This document shows, piece by piece, positions 34,052-42,408 of a stretch of DNA of 64,000 nt. The stretch spans positions 276,772 to 340,771 of the forward strand of contig CARVLU010000001.1 of the NCBI GenBank assembly GCA_949082785.1. Direction: 5' to 3'. The translations under genes were made by a program, and so were the position numbers. Below the pieces are notes generated by a model that saw nothing but the letters and a program-made list of their open reading frames with translations, was not told the DNA's origin and searched no databases. This stretch comes from an uncultured Alphaproteobacteria bacterium (lineage in GTDB: Bacteria; Pseudomonadota; Alphaproteobacteria; Rs-D84). Every line of letters starts with the position of its first letter. Within the stretch, counting starts at the first letter, position 1.

Positions 34052-34245
34052 TATAATGTCAATCGTAATGGGAAAGCCATTATGCGGGACTAGTAATCCC
34101 GCACAGTAGCCGCCTGTATGTGCGACAAACATACCAGTTCCAATATGGGACTGGATGGTGATGAATATCCAATAAATCACTTGCATGCTACTGTGCAATT
34201 ACTAGCTCCAGTCCCGCTTTGTCTTTGACGGCGGGTTTTATTTTA
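34052..34245 (+). ncRNA. Pseudoknotted RNA element F (family 1), orphan copy in tandem array
   Basis: TTGCAA (34029-34034), 17-bp spacer, TATAAT (34052-34057). P1 AATGG/CCATT. P2 GCGGGA (34084-34089)/TCCCGC (34097-34102), whose whole loop CTAGTAA pairs with TTACTAG (34199-34205). b GCACAGTAGC (34101-34110) pairs with GCTACTGTGC (34187-34196), ten pairs. GTATGT/ACATAC hairpin. Outer helix GGACTGGA/TCCAGTCC. Inner hairpin GTGAT/ATCAC has the short loop GAATATCCAATAA. Terminator CCCGC/GGCGGG plus T-run. First of four consecutive elements before Xre copy 3. Confidence 0.85.
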
Positions 34246-34271
34246 CCGTTTGATTTTTTCAAATGGTGGGA

Positions 34272-34458
34272 TATAATGAACGCATAATTCGTATCCCATT
34301 GCGAAACGCGGGGCTTCATAACCCCATCCAAAAGTGCGCCTGGACAGGCGCAGGCGTAACTTCAACCATCCTGGTTGGGGGCTGTCGAATATATTGAATA
34401 AGACAGGCAATACTTTTGGATTGTTTTCTACCCCCAACCGTCATTTTGACGGTTTTTA
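34272..34458 (+). ncRNA. Pseudoknotted RNA element G (family 1), orphan copy in tandem array
   Basis: -10 TATAAT (34272-34277). P2 GGGG-CTTCATAA-CCCC. b ATCCAAAAGT pairs with ACTTTTGGAT (10 pairs). GCGCCT/AGGCGC hairpin. Outer helix GGTTGGGGG/CCCCCAACC. Inner hairpin CTGTC/GACAG with loop GAATATATTGAATAA. Terminator AACCGTCA/TGACGGTT with T5 shares AACC with the outer helix. Exception: the P2 loop does not pair well with the expected 3' strand (GTTTTCTA), so this pseudoknot may be lost here. Confidence 0.8.
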
Positions 34459-34481
34459 TTGTATTTCCATTTTTTTTGATA

Positions 34482-34668
34482 TATAATAATAAGGCCTGCG
34501 GATATACCGTTGGTGGGGCTTAATCACCCCTTCTCAAGTGTCAGCGATGACAAAAACATCTCAACTAATGGTTGGGGTGTGGCGAATACACTGAATAAGC
34601 CACGCAATACTTGAGATTGTGATTAACCCCAACCGCTTATTACAACCAATTTTGGTTGTTTTTTATTT
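34482..34668 (+). ncRNA. Pseudoknotted RNA element H (family 1), orphan copy in tandem array
   Basis: -10 TATAAT (34482-34487). P2 GGGG-CTTAATCA-CCCC, loop pairing with TGATTAA. TCTCAAGT pairs with ACTTGAGA. Hairpin TGTCA-GCGA-TGACA (GNRA). Outer helix GGTTGGGG/CCCCAACC. Inner hairpin GTGGC/GCCAC with loop GAATACACTGAATAA. The terminator ACAACCA/TGGTTGT plus T6 is separate from the outer helix here. It resembles element I in b and P2 but differs in outer and inner helices. Confidence 0.82.
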
Positions 34669-34678
34669 TTATAGTGTT

Positions 34679-34857
34679 ATTATATTATTGGTGTCGGGTG
34701 TTCCGACCCTGGGCATAATCACCCATTCTCAAGTGTCAGTGATGACATAAAAAATCTCCAACTGTCGGTTGGAGTATGGTGAATATATTGAATAAACCAT
34801 GCAATTCTTGAGATTGTGATTAAGCTCCAACCACCCGAATTTTCTGGTGGTTTTTTG
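34679..34857 (+). ncRNA. Pseudoknotted RNA element I (family 1), leader of Xre copy 3
   Basis: Best-resolved copy. P1 TCGG/CCGA, loop GTGTT (34694-34706). P2 TGGG/CCCA with loop 34714-34721, whose TAATCA pairs with TGATTA (34817-34822). b TCTCAAG (34727-34733) pairs with CTTGAGA (34807-34813). TGTCA-GTGA-TGACA (34734-34747). Outer helix 34767-34774 with 34825-34832. Inner hairpin ATGGT/ACCAT with loop GAATATATTGAATAA (34781-34795). The terminator arms 34829-34835 and 34846-34852 share AACC (34829-34832) with the outer helix, so the two cannot form fully together. The -10 region is weak (TATATT, 34681). ATG follows 26 nt later. Confidence 0.85.
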
Positions 34858-34882
34858 TTTTAACAACACAATGGGGATGAAG

Positions 34883-35254
34883 ATGGCCGGAAAAACAATT
34901 CACATTACAGATTTTGACAAACGTTTGGGGCGATTAATTACAATGCACCGTGTGCACCACGGTTTATTGCAACGCGATTTGGCGCGCGCACTGGGGTGTT
35001 CGTTCCAACAAATCCAGAAATACGAAAACGCGTCGAACCGCATGTCGGCATCACGGTTGAATGATTTATGTCGGTATCTGAAAATACCAATCGGCACATT
35101 TTTACAGGAAGCCGACGCTGATTATGTCCACAATCCGAAAATGGCACGCATTATTCGAAATCTGTACGGGATGTCCCCAGCCCAGGTTGACCTGGTTTTA
35201 CAAATGACGAACACATTGCGTAATCAGTACAGCAAAACACCGGATGCAGCATAA
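34883..35254 (+). CDS. Xre-family helix-turn-helix regulator (copy 3, identical to copy 4)
   Basis: 123 residues starting MAGKTIHITDFDKRLGRLI. Xre HTH about 10-70 with GCSFQQIQKYENASNRMSASRL; shared C-terminal part YVHNPKMARIIRNLYGMSP. GGGGATGAAG overlaps the ATG region as RBS. The protein is identical to the one at 60057-60428. It stands behind four tandem RNA elements; the nearest terminator T-run ends 26 nt upstream, leaving no room for another promoter. Probably DNA-binding autoregulator (inference). Confidence 0.9.
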   Translation: MAGKTIHITDFDKRLGRLITMHRVHHGLLQRDLARALGCSFQQIQKYENASNRMSASRLNDLCRYLKIPIGTFLQEADADYVHNPKMARIIRNLYGMSPAQVDLVLQMTNTLRNQYSKTPDAA

Positions 35255-35257
35255 CCA

Positions 35258-35350
35258 CCATTGTCATTGCGCGCCATCGGCGCGGCAATCCAGGAAAGCG
35301 ACAATGTTCATTATTTACTGGATTGCTTCACTGCGTTCGCAATGACAAGG
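35258..35350. repeat. Dispersed palindromic repeat pair
   Basis: TGTCATTGCGCGCCATCGGCG and the converse GGATTGCTTCACTGCGTTCG/CAATGACA unit, part of the 535-bp duplicated block. Confidence 0.8.
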
Positions 35351-35372
35351 GGGATAAAGTGCCCAGTCTTAA

Positions 35373-35400
35373 ACAAAAAATCCCCGCGGGTGCGGGGATT
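35373..35400 (-). terminator. Intrinsic terminator after clpX
   Basis: AATCCCCGC/GCGGGGA stem with T6 on the minus strand, before the stop at 35407. Confidence 0.85.
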
Positions 35401-35406
35401 GATGTG

Positions 35407-36678
35407 TTATGCGGCCTTTTTCGCGTCGGCAAAGATTTCCATCGGGGGCTTGGTCCCGTTGACCACATCTTGGTCGATGACGATTTCGGTCAAATCTTCT
35501 TTGTCGGGCGCGTCAAACATCGGCTGTAACAGAACGCGTTCCAAAATACTGCGCAGACCGCGGGCACCCGTTTTACGTGCGACCGCCAATGCCGCAACCG
35601 CCCGCAGACCATCGTCGGTAATCGTCAATTTCACGCCGTCCATTTCCAGCATCGCCGCCAATTGTTTTACAACCGCGTTTTTCGGCTGGGTCAAGATTTT
35701 AATCAGCGCGTCTTCGTCCAATTCCCGCAGTGTCGTGATAATCGGCAAACGACCGATTAATTCGGGGATAATGCCGAATTTAACCAAATCTTCGGGTTGG
35801 ACATCGGACATGTAATTTTTTTCCGCGCGTTCTTTCTGGGATTCGACCGTCGCGCCAAAACCGATACCGGGACGTGCATTTGTGCGCGCGCCGATAATTT
35901 TGTTCAGACCATCGAACGCCCCGCCACAGATAAACAAAATCTTGCTGGTGTCCAGCTGTACTGTGGCTTCGCCCGGATGTTTGCGCCCGCCGCCGCCGGC
36001 CGGAACGTTGGCGACGGTGCCTTCGATTAATTTCAGCAATGCCTGTTGCACGCCTTCGCCGGATACATCGCGGGTCAACGACGGATTTTCGGACTTGCGC
36101 GAAATCTTGTCGATTTCGTCGATATAAATAATCCCCCGCTGCGCGCGTTCGACATCAAAATTCGCGTTTTGCAACAAACGGGTCAGAACGCTTTCGACGT
36201 CGTCACCGACATAGCCCGCTTCGGTCAAAGTGGTGGCATCGGCAATCGCAAACGGCACGTCCAAAACGCGCGCCAATGTTTGCGCGAACAATGTTTTTCC
36301 GGTCCCGGTTGACCCAATCATCAAAACATTAGATTTCTGGATTTCCACGTTGGACGCGGCGGCCGCCTGCATACGTTTGTAATGGTTATACACCGCCACC
36401 GCCAGTGTGCGTTTCGCATCATCTTGGCCGATGACATATTCGTCCAAGAAATTAAAAATCTTGGACGGGGTGGGCAATTTCGCGGCATCCTGGGTGATTT
36501 CCGTGGCGCGGTCGTCGGCCATGATGTCGTTGCACAAATTGATACATTCGTCACAAATACAGACGTTGCGGCCACTGACCAGCTTTTTCACTTCGTAAAC
36601 GGCCTTGCCACAGAAGCTGCAAAACTGACCCGCATTTGCATTTTCCGACGTGGTGGAATTGGTTTTATCGTCACTCAT
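35407..36678 (-). CDS. clpX: ClpX ATPase subunit of the ClpXP protease
   Basis: 423 residues. C4 zinc-binding domain ([17 protein letters not shown]...CDECINLC), AAA+ module with Walker A GSTGTGKT, Walker [14 protein letters not shown] pore loop and sensor motifs. Normal length. It unfolds tagged proteins for ClpP; in alphaproteobacteria ClpXP also degrades cell-cycle regulators, which fits the presence of ccrM. Forms an operon with clpP, 43 bp upstream. Confidence 0.96.
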   Translation of the reverse strand: MSDDKTNSTTSENANAGQFCSFCGKAVYEVKKLVSGRNVCICDECINLCNDIMADDRATEITQDAAKLPTPSKIFNFLDEYVIGQDDAKRTLAVAVYNHYKRMQAAAASNVEIQKSNVLMIGSTGTGKTLFAQTLARVLDVPFAIADATTLTEAGYVGDDVESVLTRLLQNANFDVERAQRGIIYIDEIDKISRKSENPSLTRDVSGEGVQQALLKLIEGTVANVPAGGGGRKHPGEATVQLDTSKILFICGGAFDGLNKIIGARTNARPGIGFGATVESQKERAEKNYMSDVQPEDLVKFGIIPELIGRLPIITTLRELDEDALIKILTQPKNAVVKQLAAMLEMDGVKLTITDDGLRAVAALAVARKTGARGLRSILERVLLQPMFDAPDKEDLTEIVIDQDVVNGTKPPMEIFADAKKAA

Positions 36679-36721
36679 ATTCTTGTCCCCTGGTTCCCTA
36701 TTGGAAATGAATCACTGTCAA

Positions 36722-37303
36722 TTATTTTCTGACCAGAACGCCGTCGATTAAGCCGAATTCCTTGGCTTCGTCCGGGCACATCCAGTTGTCGCGTTCCATC
36801 GCTTCGAACAGTTCTTTTTCTTTGCGACCGGTGAATTCCGCCATTTGCTTAATCAAAGTCTTTTTATTTTTCTGATATTGATTCATGCGGATTTCCATAT
36901 CGGTAATCTGGCCTTCGGCCCCGGCCAAGGGCTGGTGAATCATAATCTGGGTATTGGGCAGAACAAACCGCTTGCCCCGTTCCCCGGCCGCCAACAGGAC
37001 CGACCCCATCGACGCGACCAATCCCATCCCGATGGTGGAAACGGGCGCCTTGATATACTGCATCGTGTCCATAATTGCCCAACCGGCGGACACGTCGCCG
37101 CCCGGGCTGTTGATATACAGGGAAATATCCGCATTGGGATTTTCCGATTCCAAGAACAGCAGCTGGGCCACGATGGTGTTGGCCATATTGGGTTCGATGG
37201 GACCGCTGATCATGATGATGCGGTCGCGCAATAATCTGGAATAAATGTCAAAGGACCGTTCCCCGCGGGGTGATTCTTCGATAACCATTGGGATTAAAGC
37301 CAT
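36722..37303 (-). CDS. clpP: ClpP protease subunit
   Basis: 193 residues. Catalytic Ser in [14 protein letters not shown], His in [12 protein letters not shown], Asp in the C-terminal third; [23 protein letters not shown] start typical. Serine protease tetradecamer, working with ClpX encoded just downstream. Confidence 0.96.
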   Translation of the reverse strand: MALIPMVIEESPRGERSFDIYSRLLRDRIIMISGPIEPNMANTIVAQLLFLESENPNADISLYINSPGGDVSAGWAIMDTMQYIKAPVSTIGMGLVASMGSVLLAAGERGKRFVLPNTQIMIHQPLAGAEGQITDMEIRMNQYQKNKKTLIKQMAEFTGRKEKELFEAMERDNWMCPDEAKEFGLIDGVLVRK

Positions 37304-37436
37304 AATAAATAATCCTTTTTATAATTTGTCATATGAAACTATACCACACAAAAACCCGATTCGCGAATTTATGATAGTTATAGGGAACATATCCCAAAAA
37401 TACAAGGTACAGGTCCGGTCTGGTCCACTTCCCCCC

Positions 37437-37540
37437 CCTGTCATTGCAAGCAAGGCGGTATGGCGCCGCGTGGCAATCCAGGAAAGTGGCGATGTTCATT
37501 ATTCACTGGATTGCTTCGCCGGGGGCTCGCAATGACAAAG
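37437..37540. repeat. Dispersed palindromic repeat pair
   Basis: TGTCATTGCAAGCAAGGCGG...GGCAATCCAGG and CTGGATTGCTTCGCC...CGCAATGACA upstream of clpP. The rest of 37304-37587 shows no gene. Confidence 0.75.
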
Positions 37541-37543
37541 AAA

Positions 37544-37569
37544 ACAAAAAATCCCCCATTTGGGGGATT
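37544..37569 (-). terminator. Intrinsic terminator of the 57-residue gene
   Basis: ATCCCCCA/TGGGGGAT stem with T6 on the minus strand. Confidence 0.8.
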
Positions 37570-37587
37570 TAAATTGCTGATGCAGCC

Positions 37588-37761
37588 CTATTTTTCATAC
37601 TGATCGGGGGCCAAACCATCCATGGGCCCAAATGTCACGCCACGGTCCTGGAACGCCTTGACCAGGTTGACCACCTGGGCGGTGGCTTTCTTATATCCGC
37701 TGACGCCCGGGTGGGAATCCAATGTTGCGCCGGCTGCTTTGAATGTATTAACTTTCGTCAT
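37588..37761 (-). CDS. Small conserved-looking protein, function unknown
   Basis: 57 residues from ATG 37761 (MTKVNTFKAAGATLDSHPGVSGYKKATAQVV...MDGLAPDQYEK). AGAGG lies 10 nt upstream; the longer start at 37797 lacks an RBS. Hydrophilic, probably cytoplasmic, with one amphipathic helix (ATAQVVNLVKAFQDRG). Own terminator. No family recognised. Confidence 0.6.
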   Translation of the reverse strand: MTKVNTFKAAGATLDSHPGVSGYKKATAQVVNLVKAFQDRGVTFGPMDGLAPDQYEK

Positions 37762-37876
37762 TTCCAATGCCTCTTTAAAAACATCTCTCTGACACAAGGC
37801 AGACTATATACCAACAAATTATTTTTGTCAAGTCTATTTCACGCCCCGTGCTGAAAAATTCCAGCCCACACCGCGA

Positions 37877-39442
37877 TTATTGACCGCATCCGTACGGGCC
37901 GCAATCCGGGACCGCGTATTCTTCGACCGCGATGGCCATCGGTTGGGCGGTGGGTTGTTCGGTATAATGAACTTCCTTGACCACGCGAACGCGGCGGTTT
38001 TCCGCATTTGCAACGCCGTCGGGGGTCGGGACCTTTAACCCTTCTTCGCCGGCGGACACGGCCACAATCTGGCTGGCCGGGATGCCATATTTAACCAACA
38101 TGTTCTGAACCGCTTCGGCGCGGCGGCCGCCCAGGGCATAGTTATAATTCTTGGACCCCATGGTGTCGGTGTGACCGACAACAGAAACCTTGATATTTTT
38201 GTTATTCTGGGTCGCGGTGGCCAGTTTATAAATCAGTTCTTCGTATTCGGGTTTGATGGTCGCCTGGTTGAAATCAAAACGAATTTCAAAGATTTCTTCC
38301 ATCACATGCTGTTTCGGTTCCAACGGAATCTGTTGAACCTTGATCATGGTTTTTTCACCGGCGGCGGCCTGTAATTTATCCAGGCGCGCGTTAATCGCCG
38401 CCAATTCTGAACGCATCGCCATCATCATGTTGATAAATTCTTCGCGGGTGACCAATTCTTCGCCAATCATCGGAATTTCCGGCTGGACCGTGGCGGCCGG
38501 CGCAACCGCAGTGGTCGCCGATTGATTCACAATCGGGGTCGCACCCGCCGGTTCACCGGACACATCGGCGATTTCACGACTGCTGCTGTCGTTGCCGTTG
38601 TTGTTATTGCTGTTGGTGACCGTTTTGTCGCCGCCGTAAATATTCTGGTTGAAAACCATCGGCTGGACCGGAACCGGATTGATTAAGTGTTCGGGAATGT
38701 TGACATTATTAACAATGATAACACCATCACGATTGCGCCCGGCGCCATTCATGGCCCCCATATTGCGCGTATCGGGATAATAAGTGCCCGCACTGGCCCG
38801 CTTTTCTTCGACGGCAACGGCCATTTCACCGTTGGTCACCTGTTCGGTGACGGTGGTTTTGCGGGTGCGTTTGTTGACTACCTTGCCTCCCTTGCAGTCG
38901 CGCAGCGCCGTTAATGCCCGCTTAAACCGGGCCTGGCACTGTTGGGCGGTGGCCATCTGGCCGGACGCCGTCGCCGATACCCAGCAATCAAATTTCGCCT
39001 GGGCTTCGGCCGCCAATTCGGGGTTAATATCGCTGGCATCGTTTTTCAATTCGTCCAGCAATTCGTTGTACGCAGTGCTGATTTCAAATGCCGTTTGTTC
39101 GTCGGCAATCTGCCAGCTGTTCAGCGTTTCCGGGAACGGCAATTCACCGGAAAATGCGGCCACAGCCTTTTGCGCGAACAATTCGCCCAGTTCCGGATAC
39201 CCACTGGTGCGGGCATTATAAATCGCATAGGAACGATAATTCATCGCCAATTGGTTTAAAAAGGAATCCTTATGCGGGGCGGTGTACACATCCAGGGATT
39301 CAACATAATCCACCGTCGGCGTCGCCACATCATAATATGAATTATCCGATTTCGAACCCGCGCACGCGGCCAACGCCACGCACGATGTCAGCGCCATTAC
39401 CCGCGCGACCAATAAACCGGATGTACAAGATTTATTTTTCAT
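37877..39442 (-). CDS. OmpA-domain lipoprotein
   Basis: 521 residues. The N-terminus MKNKSCTSGLLVARVMALTSCVALAACAGSK carries a lipobox (LAAC) near residue 27. Middle region with Gln/Asn/Ser-rich stretch, then a short coiled coil (EFINMMMAMRSELAAINARLDKLQ). The C-terminal OmpA domain (about 385-495) has FDFNQATIKPEYEEL and VVGHTDTMGSKNYNYALGGRRAEAV, binding peptidoglycan. Links outer membrane and cell wall, like Pal but larger. Single gene. Confidence 0.85.
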   Translation of the reverse strand: MKNKSCTSGLLVARVMALTSCVALAACAGSKSDNSYYDVATPTVDYVESLDVYTAPHKDSFLNQLAMNYRSYAIYNARTSGYPELGELFAQKAVAAFSGELPFPETLNSWQIADEQTAFEISTAYNELLDELKNDASDINPELAAEAQAKFDCWVSATASGQMATAQQCQARFKRALTALRDCKGGKVVNKRTRKTTVTEQVTNGEMAVAVEEKRASAGTYYPDTRNMGAMNGAGRNRDGVIIVNNVNIPEHLINPVPVQPMVFNQNIYGGDKTVTNSNNNNGNDSSSREIADVSGEPAGATPIVNQSATTAVAPAATVQPEIPMIGEELVTREEFINMMMAMRSELAAINARLDKLQAAAGEKTMIKVQQIPLEPKQHVMEEIFEIRFDFNQATIKPEYEELIYKLATATQNNKNIKVSVVGHTDTMGSKNYNYALGGRRAEAVQNMLVKYGIPASQIVAVSAGEEGLKVPTPDGVANAENRRVRVVKEVHYTEQPTAQPMAIAVEEYAVPDCGPYGCGQ

Positions 39443-39593
39443 AAAAATCCCTTTGATCTCTTTGACCTGTATTATACGAATTTACGGGCATAGAGTAAAG
39501 TGAAAAGTGAACCCCGCCCCGCCCGGAAATCATATCGGTTCAAATTCCCACGCCCGCGAAACGAACAAAAAAAGTCCCGCCATCGCGGGACCA

Positions 39594-40397
39594 TTATTTA
39601 TCAAATGTTTGACCAACAATCCCGCCCAGTGACGATATCGCGCCCAATCCACCCATGCCAGACATGCTTTGCACCTGTTGCATGATGGCGCCGGTGTTGG
39701 TGCCCTGGCCCAGATTGCCGACGGTGTCAATCAAGAATTCACCCCACATGGCTTTCTTTTTCGCACTCAGCTTTGCATTGGAACAAGATTCAATTTTATT
39801 CAACAGCTTGGCGGCCATGGTTGCCTCTGACGCGGTGTAATCGTCGGCGCCAAAATCAATCAAGTTAAAGATTTCGTAAATGTCCGACACGGTTTTGGCA
39901 TCCTTGCACGTTGTGCTGATACTGCCATCGGGGCAATATGTGGCCTTGGACGCCTTGGGGAATTGGTACCAAACCATTTCCGCATTGTCCCCGAACCAGT
40001 CATAGCAGATTTCCGCCCCGTCGGTTGCGGCCGCGATGCGAACCGCCGACTGGTACCCGCCACTGGCGGATTGGCATCTTTTGCGGCGCAGCGTTCGCTG
40101 CACATCATCGGCGGTTGCGGCGCCGGTTTTGGCCCATTCCTGCATCGTGGTGTTGACAAAATTCAATTCGGCCGTTGTCGGGATACATTCCGCGGTCAAT
40201 GCCTGTTGCTGGGCGTTTAACGCCTGGACCCCGCTGACCAATCCCAAAACGGTGGGGATTAAGCTGGCCGCGCCGGCGGTTCCGGCCGATTCCTGGGTGG
40301 CGACGGGCGCCGCCTTTTTCACTGCGACGGCCGCATGCGCAGACATCATCGGCGCACAGCACATCAACCCGGCAAAAAACAGAATTGTTTTCTTCAT
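39594..40397 (-). CDS. Secreted Cys-containing protein, function unknown
   Basis: 267 residues from ATG 40397. Signal peptide MKKTILFFAGLMCCAPMMSAHA. Seven or so cysteines in the mature protein (CIPTTAEL, RKRCQS, EICYDWFG, TYCPDG, TTCKDA, ESCSNAKL). Ends in a Gly/Met-rich tail (MSGMGGLGAISSLGGIVGQTF). The Tyr/Trp-rich segment CYDWFGDNAEMVWYQFPKASKA is distinctive. Divergent from lptC. Distantly similar in style to the large Cys-module family, but without its CG-x-N-F motif. Confidence 0.65.
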   Translation of the reverse strand: MKKTILFFAGLMCCAPMMSAHAAVAVKKAAPVATQESAGTAGAASLIPTVLGLVSGVQALNAQQQALTAECIPTTAELNFVNTTMQEWAKTGAATADDVQRTLRRKRCQSASGGYQSAVRIAAATDGAEICYDWFGDNAEMVWYQFPKASKATYCPDGSISTTCKDAKTVSDIYEIFNLIDFGADDYTASEATMAAKLLNKIESCSNAKLSAKKKAMWGEFLIDTVGNLGQGTNTGAIMQQVQSMSGMGGLGAISSLGGIVGQTFDK

Positions 40398-40483
40398 CTC
40401 TCTTGACACTGATTATATCATAAAAAATAATCAAAGAAATATAAAAATTGCTTTTTAACGAATAGTATTCTAAACTGAATCCC

Positions 40484-40963
40484 GTGCAGCAAGACAAACG
40501 CAATTTTATCATTTTTGCCAAGCACCGCCGGTGGAAGCGCCTGTGGCAGTTTTTCTTTACCGGTTGGGGATTGGTTATGGTCGCGGCATTGGTGGCGGGC
40601 GCCCTGTTTACACAGCAATTATTATGGACCCCCATCACCGCCATTAACATGCAGGATATTGTTGCAAACCAATTTAAAATGTCCGGGGCGGTCTTTGCCG
40701 GGACGGACAAAAACGGCGAACCGTTCAAACTGCGCGCCAAAACCGCGCGCCAGGGATACGACACGCCCGACATCATCTTTATGGACCAGGTATCCGGCAA
40801 CATCAGCCGCAAATCGGCCGGCAAAAAAATCACAGACGACATTTCCGCCCGCACCGGCCAATATAATCGCAGCGCACGCAACATCACCCTGCGCGGGGAT
40901 GTGCGTGTCAATTCCAGCAATGGCGACAAAATTTTAACAGAAGAATTGGTGATAAAATTATGA
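40484..40963 (+). CDS. lptC: LPS export periplasmic-bridge protein LptC
   Basis: 159 residues starting at GTG 40484. One membrane helix (about 27-45) then a beta-jellyroll (FKMSGAVFAGTDKNGEPFKLRAKTARQ ... IFMDQVSGNI) as in LptC. Hands lipopolysaccharide from LptB2FG to LptA. Stop overlaps the lptB start (ATGA), so the two are translationally coupled. Usually lptA lies between lptC and lptB; here it is absent. Confidence 0.88.
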   Translation: MQQDKRNFIIFAKHRRWKRLWQFFFTGWGLVMVAALVAGALFTQQLLWTPITAINMQDIVANQFKMSGAVFAGTDKNGEPFKLRAKTARQGYDTPDIIFMDQVSGNISRKSAGKKITDDISARTGQYNRSARNITLRGDVRVNSSNGDKILTEELVIKL

Positions 40964-41688
40964 AACAATCCGTTCTGCGTGTTCAGCATTTGTCCAAATC
41001 ATACGGCAAGCGTATGGTCATCAAAGACATATCGATGGAAGCCCACCAGGGCGAATCGGTCGGCCTGTTGGGGCCGAACGGCGCGGGCAAAACCACCGCG
41101 TTTTATTGCATCACGGGCCAGCTGGGGGCCAGCGGCGGCCAAATCTTTTTAAATTCCCAGGATATCACCCATTTGCCGTTTTATCAGCGCGCGCGCCTGC
41201 ATATCGGATATCTGCCCCAGGAAAACAGTGTGTTTCGCGGTCTGACGGTGGAACAGAACATCATGGCAATATTGGAAGTCGTCGAACCCGACCGCAAAAA
41301 ACGCAAAAAGAAATTGGACGCGTTACTGGAAGAATTTTCGATTTCCCGTCTGCGCCACAGTCCGGCAACGGCACTGTCGGGGGGCGAACGGCGCCGCGTT
41401 GAAATTGCGCGCGCGTTGGCCAATGACCCGAAATTTATTCTGTTGGACGAACCGTTTGCGGGGATTGACCCGATTGCGGTCAATGAAATCCGCAGTTTGG
41501 TGTCCCAATTGAAAAACCGCGGTTTGGGCGTGATTATCACCGACCACAACGTGCGTGAAACATTGGGCATTACCGACCGCAGCTATGTCTTGCACGATGG
41601 CAAAATTTTAAAGCACGGAACCACCGCCGAAATTGTAAAAGATGAAATGGTCAAGAAAGTTTATCTGGGCGAAGATTTCGTGATGTAA
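40960..41688 (+). CDS. lptB: LPS export ABC ATPase LptB
   Basis: 242 residues. Walker A GPNGAGKT, Q-loop LPQENSVF, signature LSGGERRRVEIARAL, Walker B FILLDEPFAGIDP, switch His in IITDHNVRETL. Matches LptB closely. Drives LPS extraction from the inner membrane with LptFG (not here). Followed by a terminator. Confidence 0.95.
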   Translation: MKQSVLRVQHLSKSYGKRMVIKDISMEAHQGESVGLLGPNGAGKTTAFYCITGQLGASGGQIFLNSQDITHLPFYQRARLHIGYLPQENSVFRGLTVEQNIMAILEVVEPDRKKRKKKLDALLEEFSISRLRHSPATALSGGERRRVEIARALANDPKFILLDEPFAGIDPIAVNEIRSLVSQLKNRGLGVIITDHNVRETLGITDRSYVLHDGKILKHGTTAEIVKDEMVKKVYLGEDFVM

Positions 41689-41715
41689 AAATCCCCGCGG
41701 GTTGCGGGGATTTTT
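41688..41715. terminator. Bidirectional intrinsic terminator
   Basis: AATCCCCGC/GCGGGGATT stem with T7, between lptB and the convergent Cys-rich gene. Confidence 0.85.
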
Positions 41716-42408
41716 TTATTTGTATGAACACATTTGATACGGCGTCCCATCAGTCCAATCCGTTACAATGGTATCAACGGTTTGAACATATGTGCCGGTA
41801 TTGTCCGACCCATTGGTGCTGCTGGGGTTATCACTGTCGATTATCCGCAATCCCATGCACGTTTCAATTCCCCCATCCCCCCATGATGACAAGATAAATC
41901 CGGTCCCCACATCGGGACACATAACGCATGACGCCCCACTGCGGTAATATCCCTGGCCACAGTAATTACAACTGGTATAACTGTGATAGACCAAACCGTT
42001 TATTTCGTCTGCCTGGTTCTGATATAACCAACGCAGACTTAGCGCCACGTATCCGTCTGCACAATTAAAACAGAGATATTCACCACCGCTTTCATTAACA
42101 TAAAAACCATCTGAACACTGCACGCTTTTTAGCGTGCACCCCGATGCGGCAAATGTTTTGTTTCCATTCGTTTGGGATTTTAATGTTGCCGACTGATAAT
42201 CAATACATAATCTTTCGACCCTATATTTATTGAAATCAATCACCGGGCCTTTACATTCATATGTATCGACAGCAATATCCGACACCGTGGCATACACATG
42301 CAAATTGCCCGTCACAGAATCAGGCATAAATGCCCCGCAAACCGTGCCGCCCGCTGCCGCCCCAGCGCATCCAAATGCCGCAACCAAACCGACGATTAAA
42401 TTCGGCAT
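41716..42408 (-). CDS. Small secreted Cys-rich protein, MPxxxVGL family, longest member
   Basis: 230 residues starting MPNLIVGLVAAFGCAGAAAGG. About 17 cysteines; blocks CSDGFYVNESGGEYLCFNC, YTSCNYCGQGYYRSGASCVMCPDVG match the family, while the N-terminal 90 residues are unique. Tail reads YQMCSYK. Promoter-leader cassette 3 lies directly upstream. Exported, disulfide-rich; role unknown. Confidence 0.7.
   Translation of the reverse strand: MPNLIVGLVAAFGCAGAAAGGTVCGAFMPDSVTGNLHVYATVSDIAVDTYECKGPVIDFNKYRVERLCIDYQSATLKSQTNGNKTFAASGCTLKSVQCSDGFYVNESGGEYLCFNCADGYVALSLRWLYQNQADEINGLVYHSYTSCNYCGQGYYRSGASCVMCPDVGTGFILSSWGDGGIETCMGLRIIDSDNPSSTNGSDNTGTYVQTVDTIVTDWTDGTPYQMCSYK

Larger units (their letters stand above)
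34825..35359 (+). repeat. 535-bp duplicated segment, copy 1 (other copy 59999-60533)
   Basis: From the CTCCAACC strand of element I through the terminator, Xre gene and a palindromic repeat pair, the sequence matches 59999-60533. The only difference I found is a T-to-C in the terminator T-run. Upstream, the RNA elements I and L are clearly different. Recent duplication or gene conversion. Confidence 0.9.

Noticed and set aside
34052..34857. Type III toxin-antitoxin RNA (ToxIN-like)
   Set aside because: Repeats are long, single units with their own promoters and crossing long-range helices, and the downstream genes are Xre regulators or secreted proteins, not ToxN-like nucleases.
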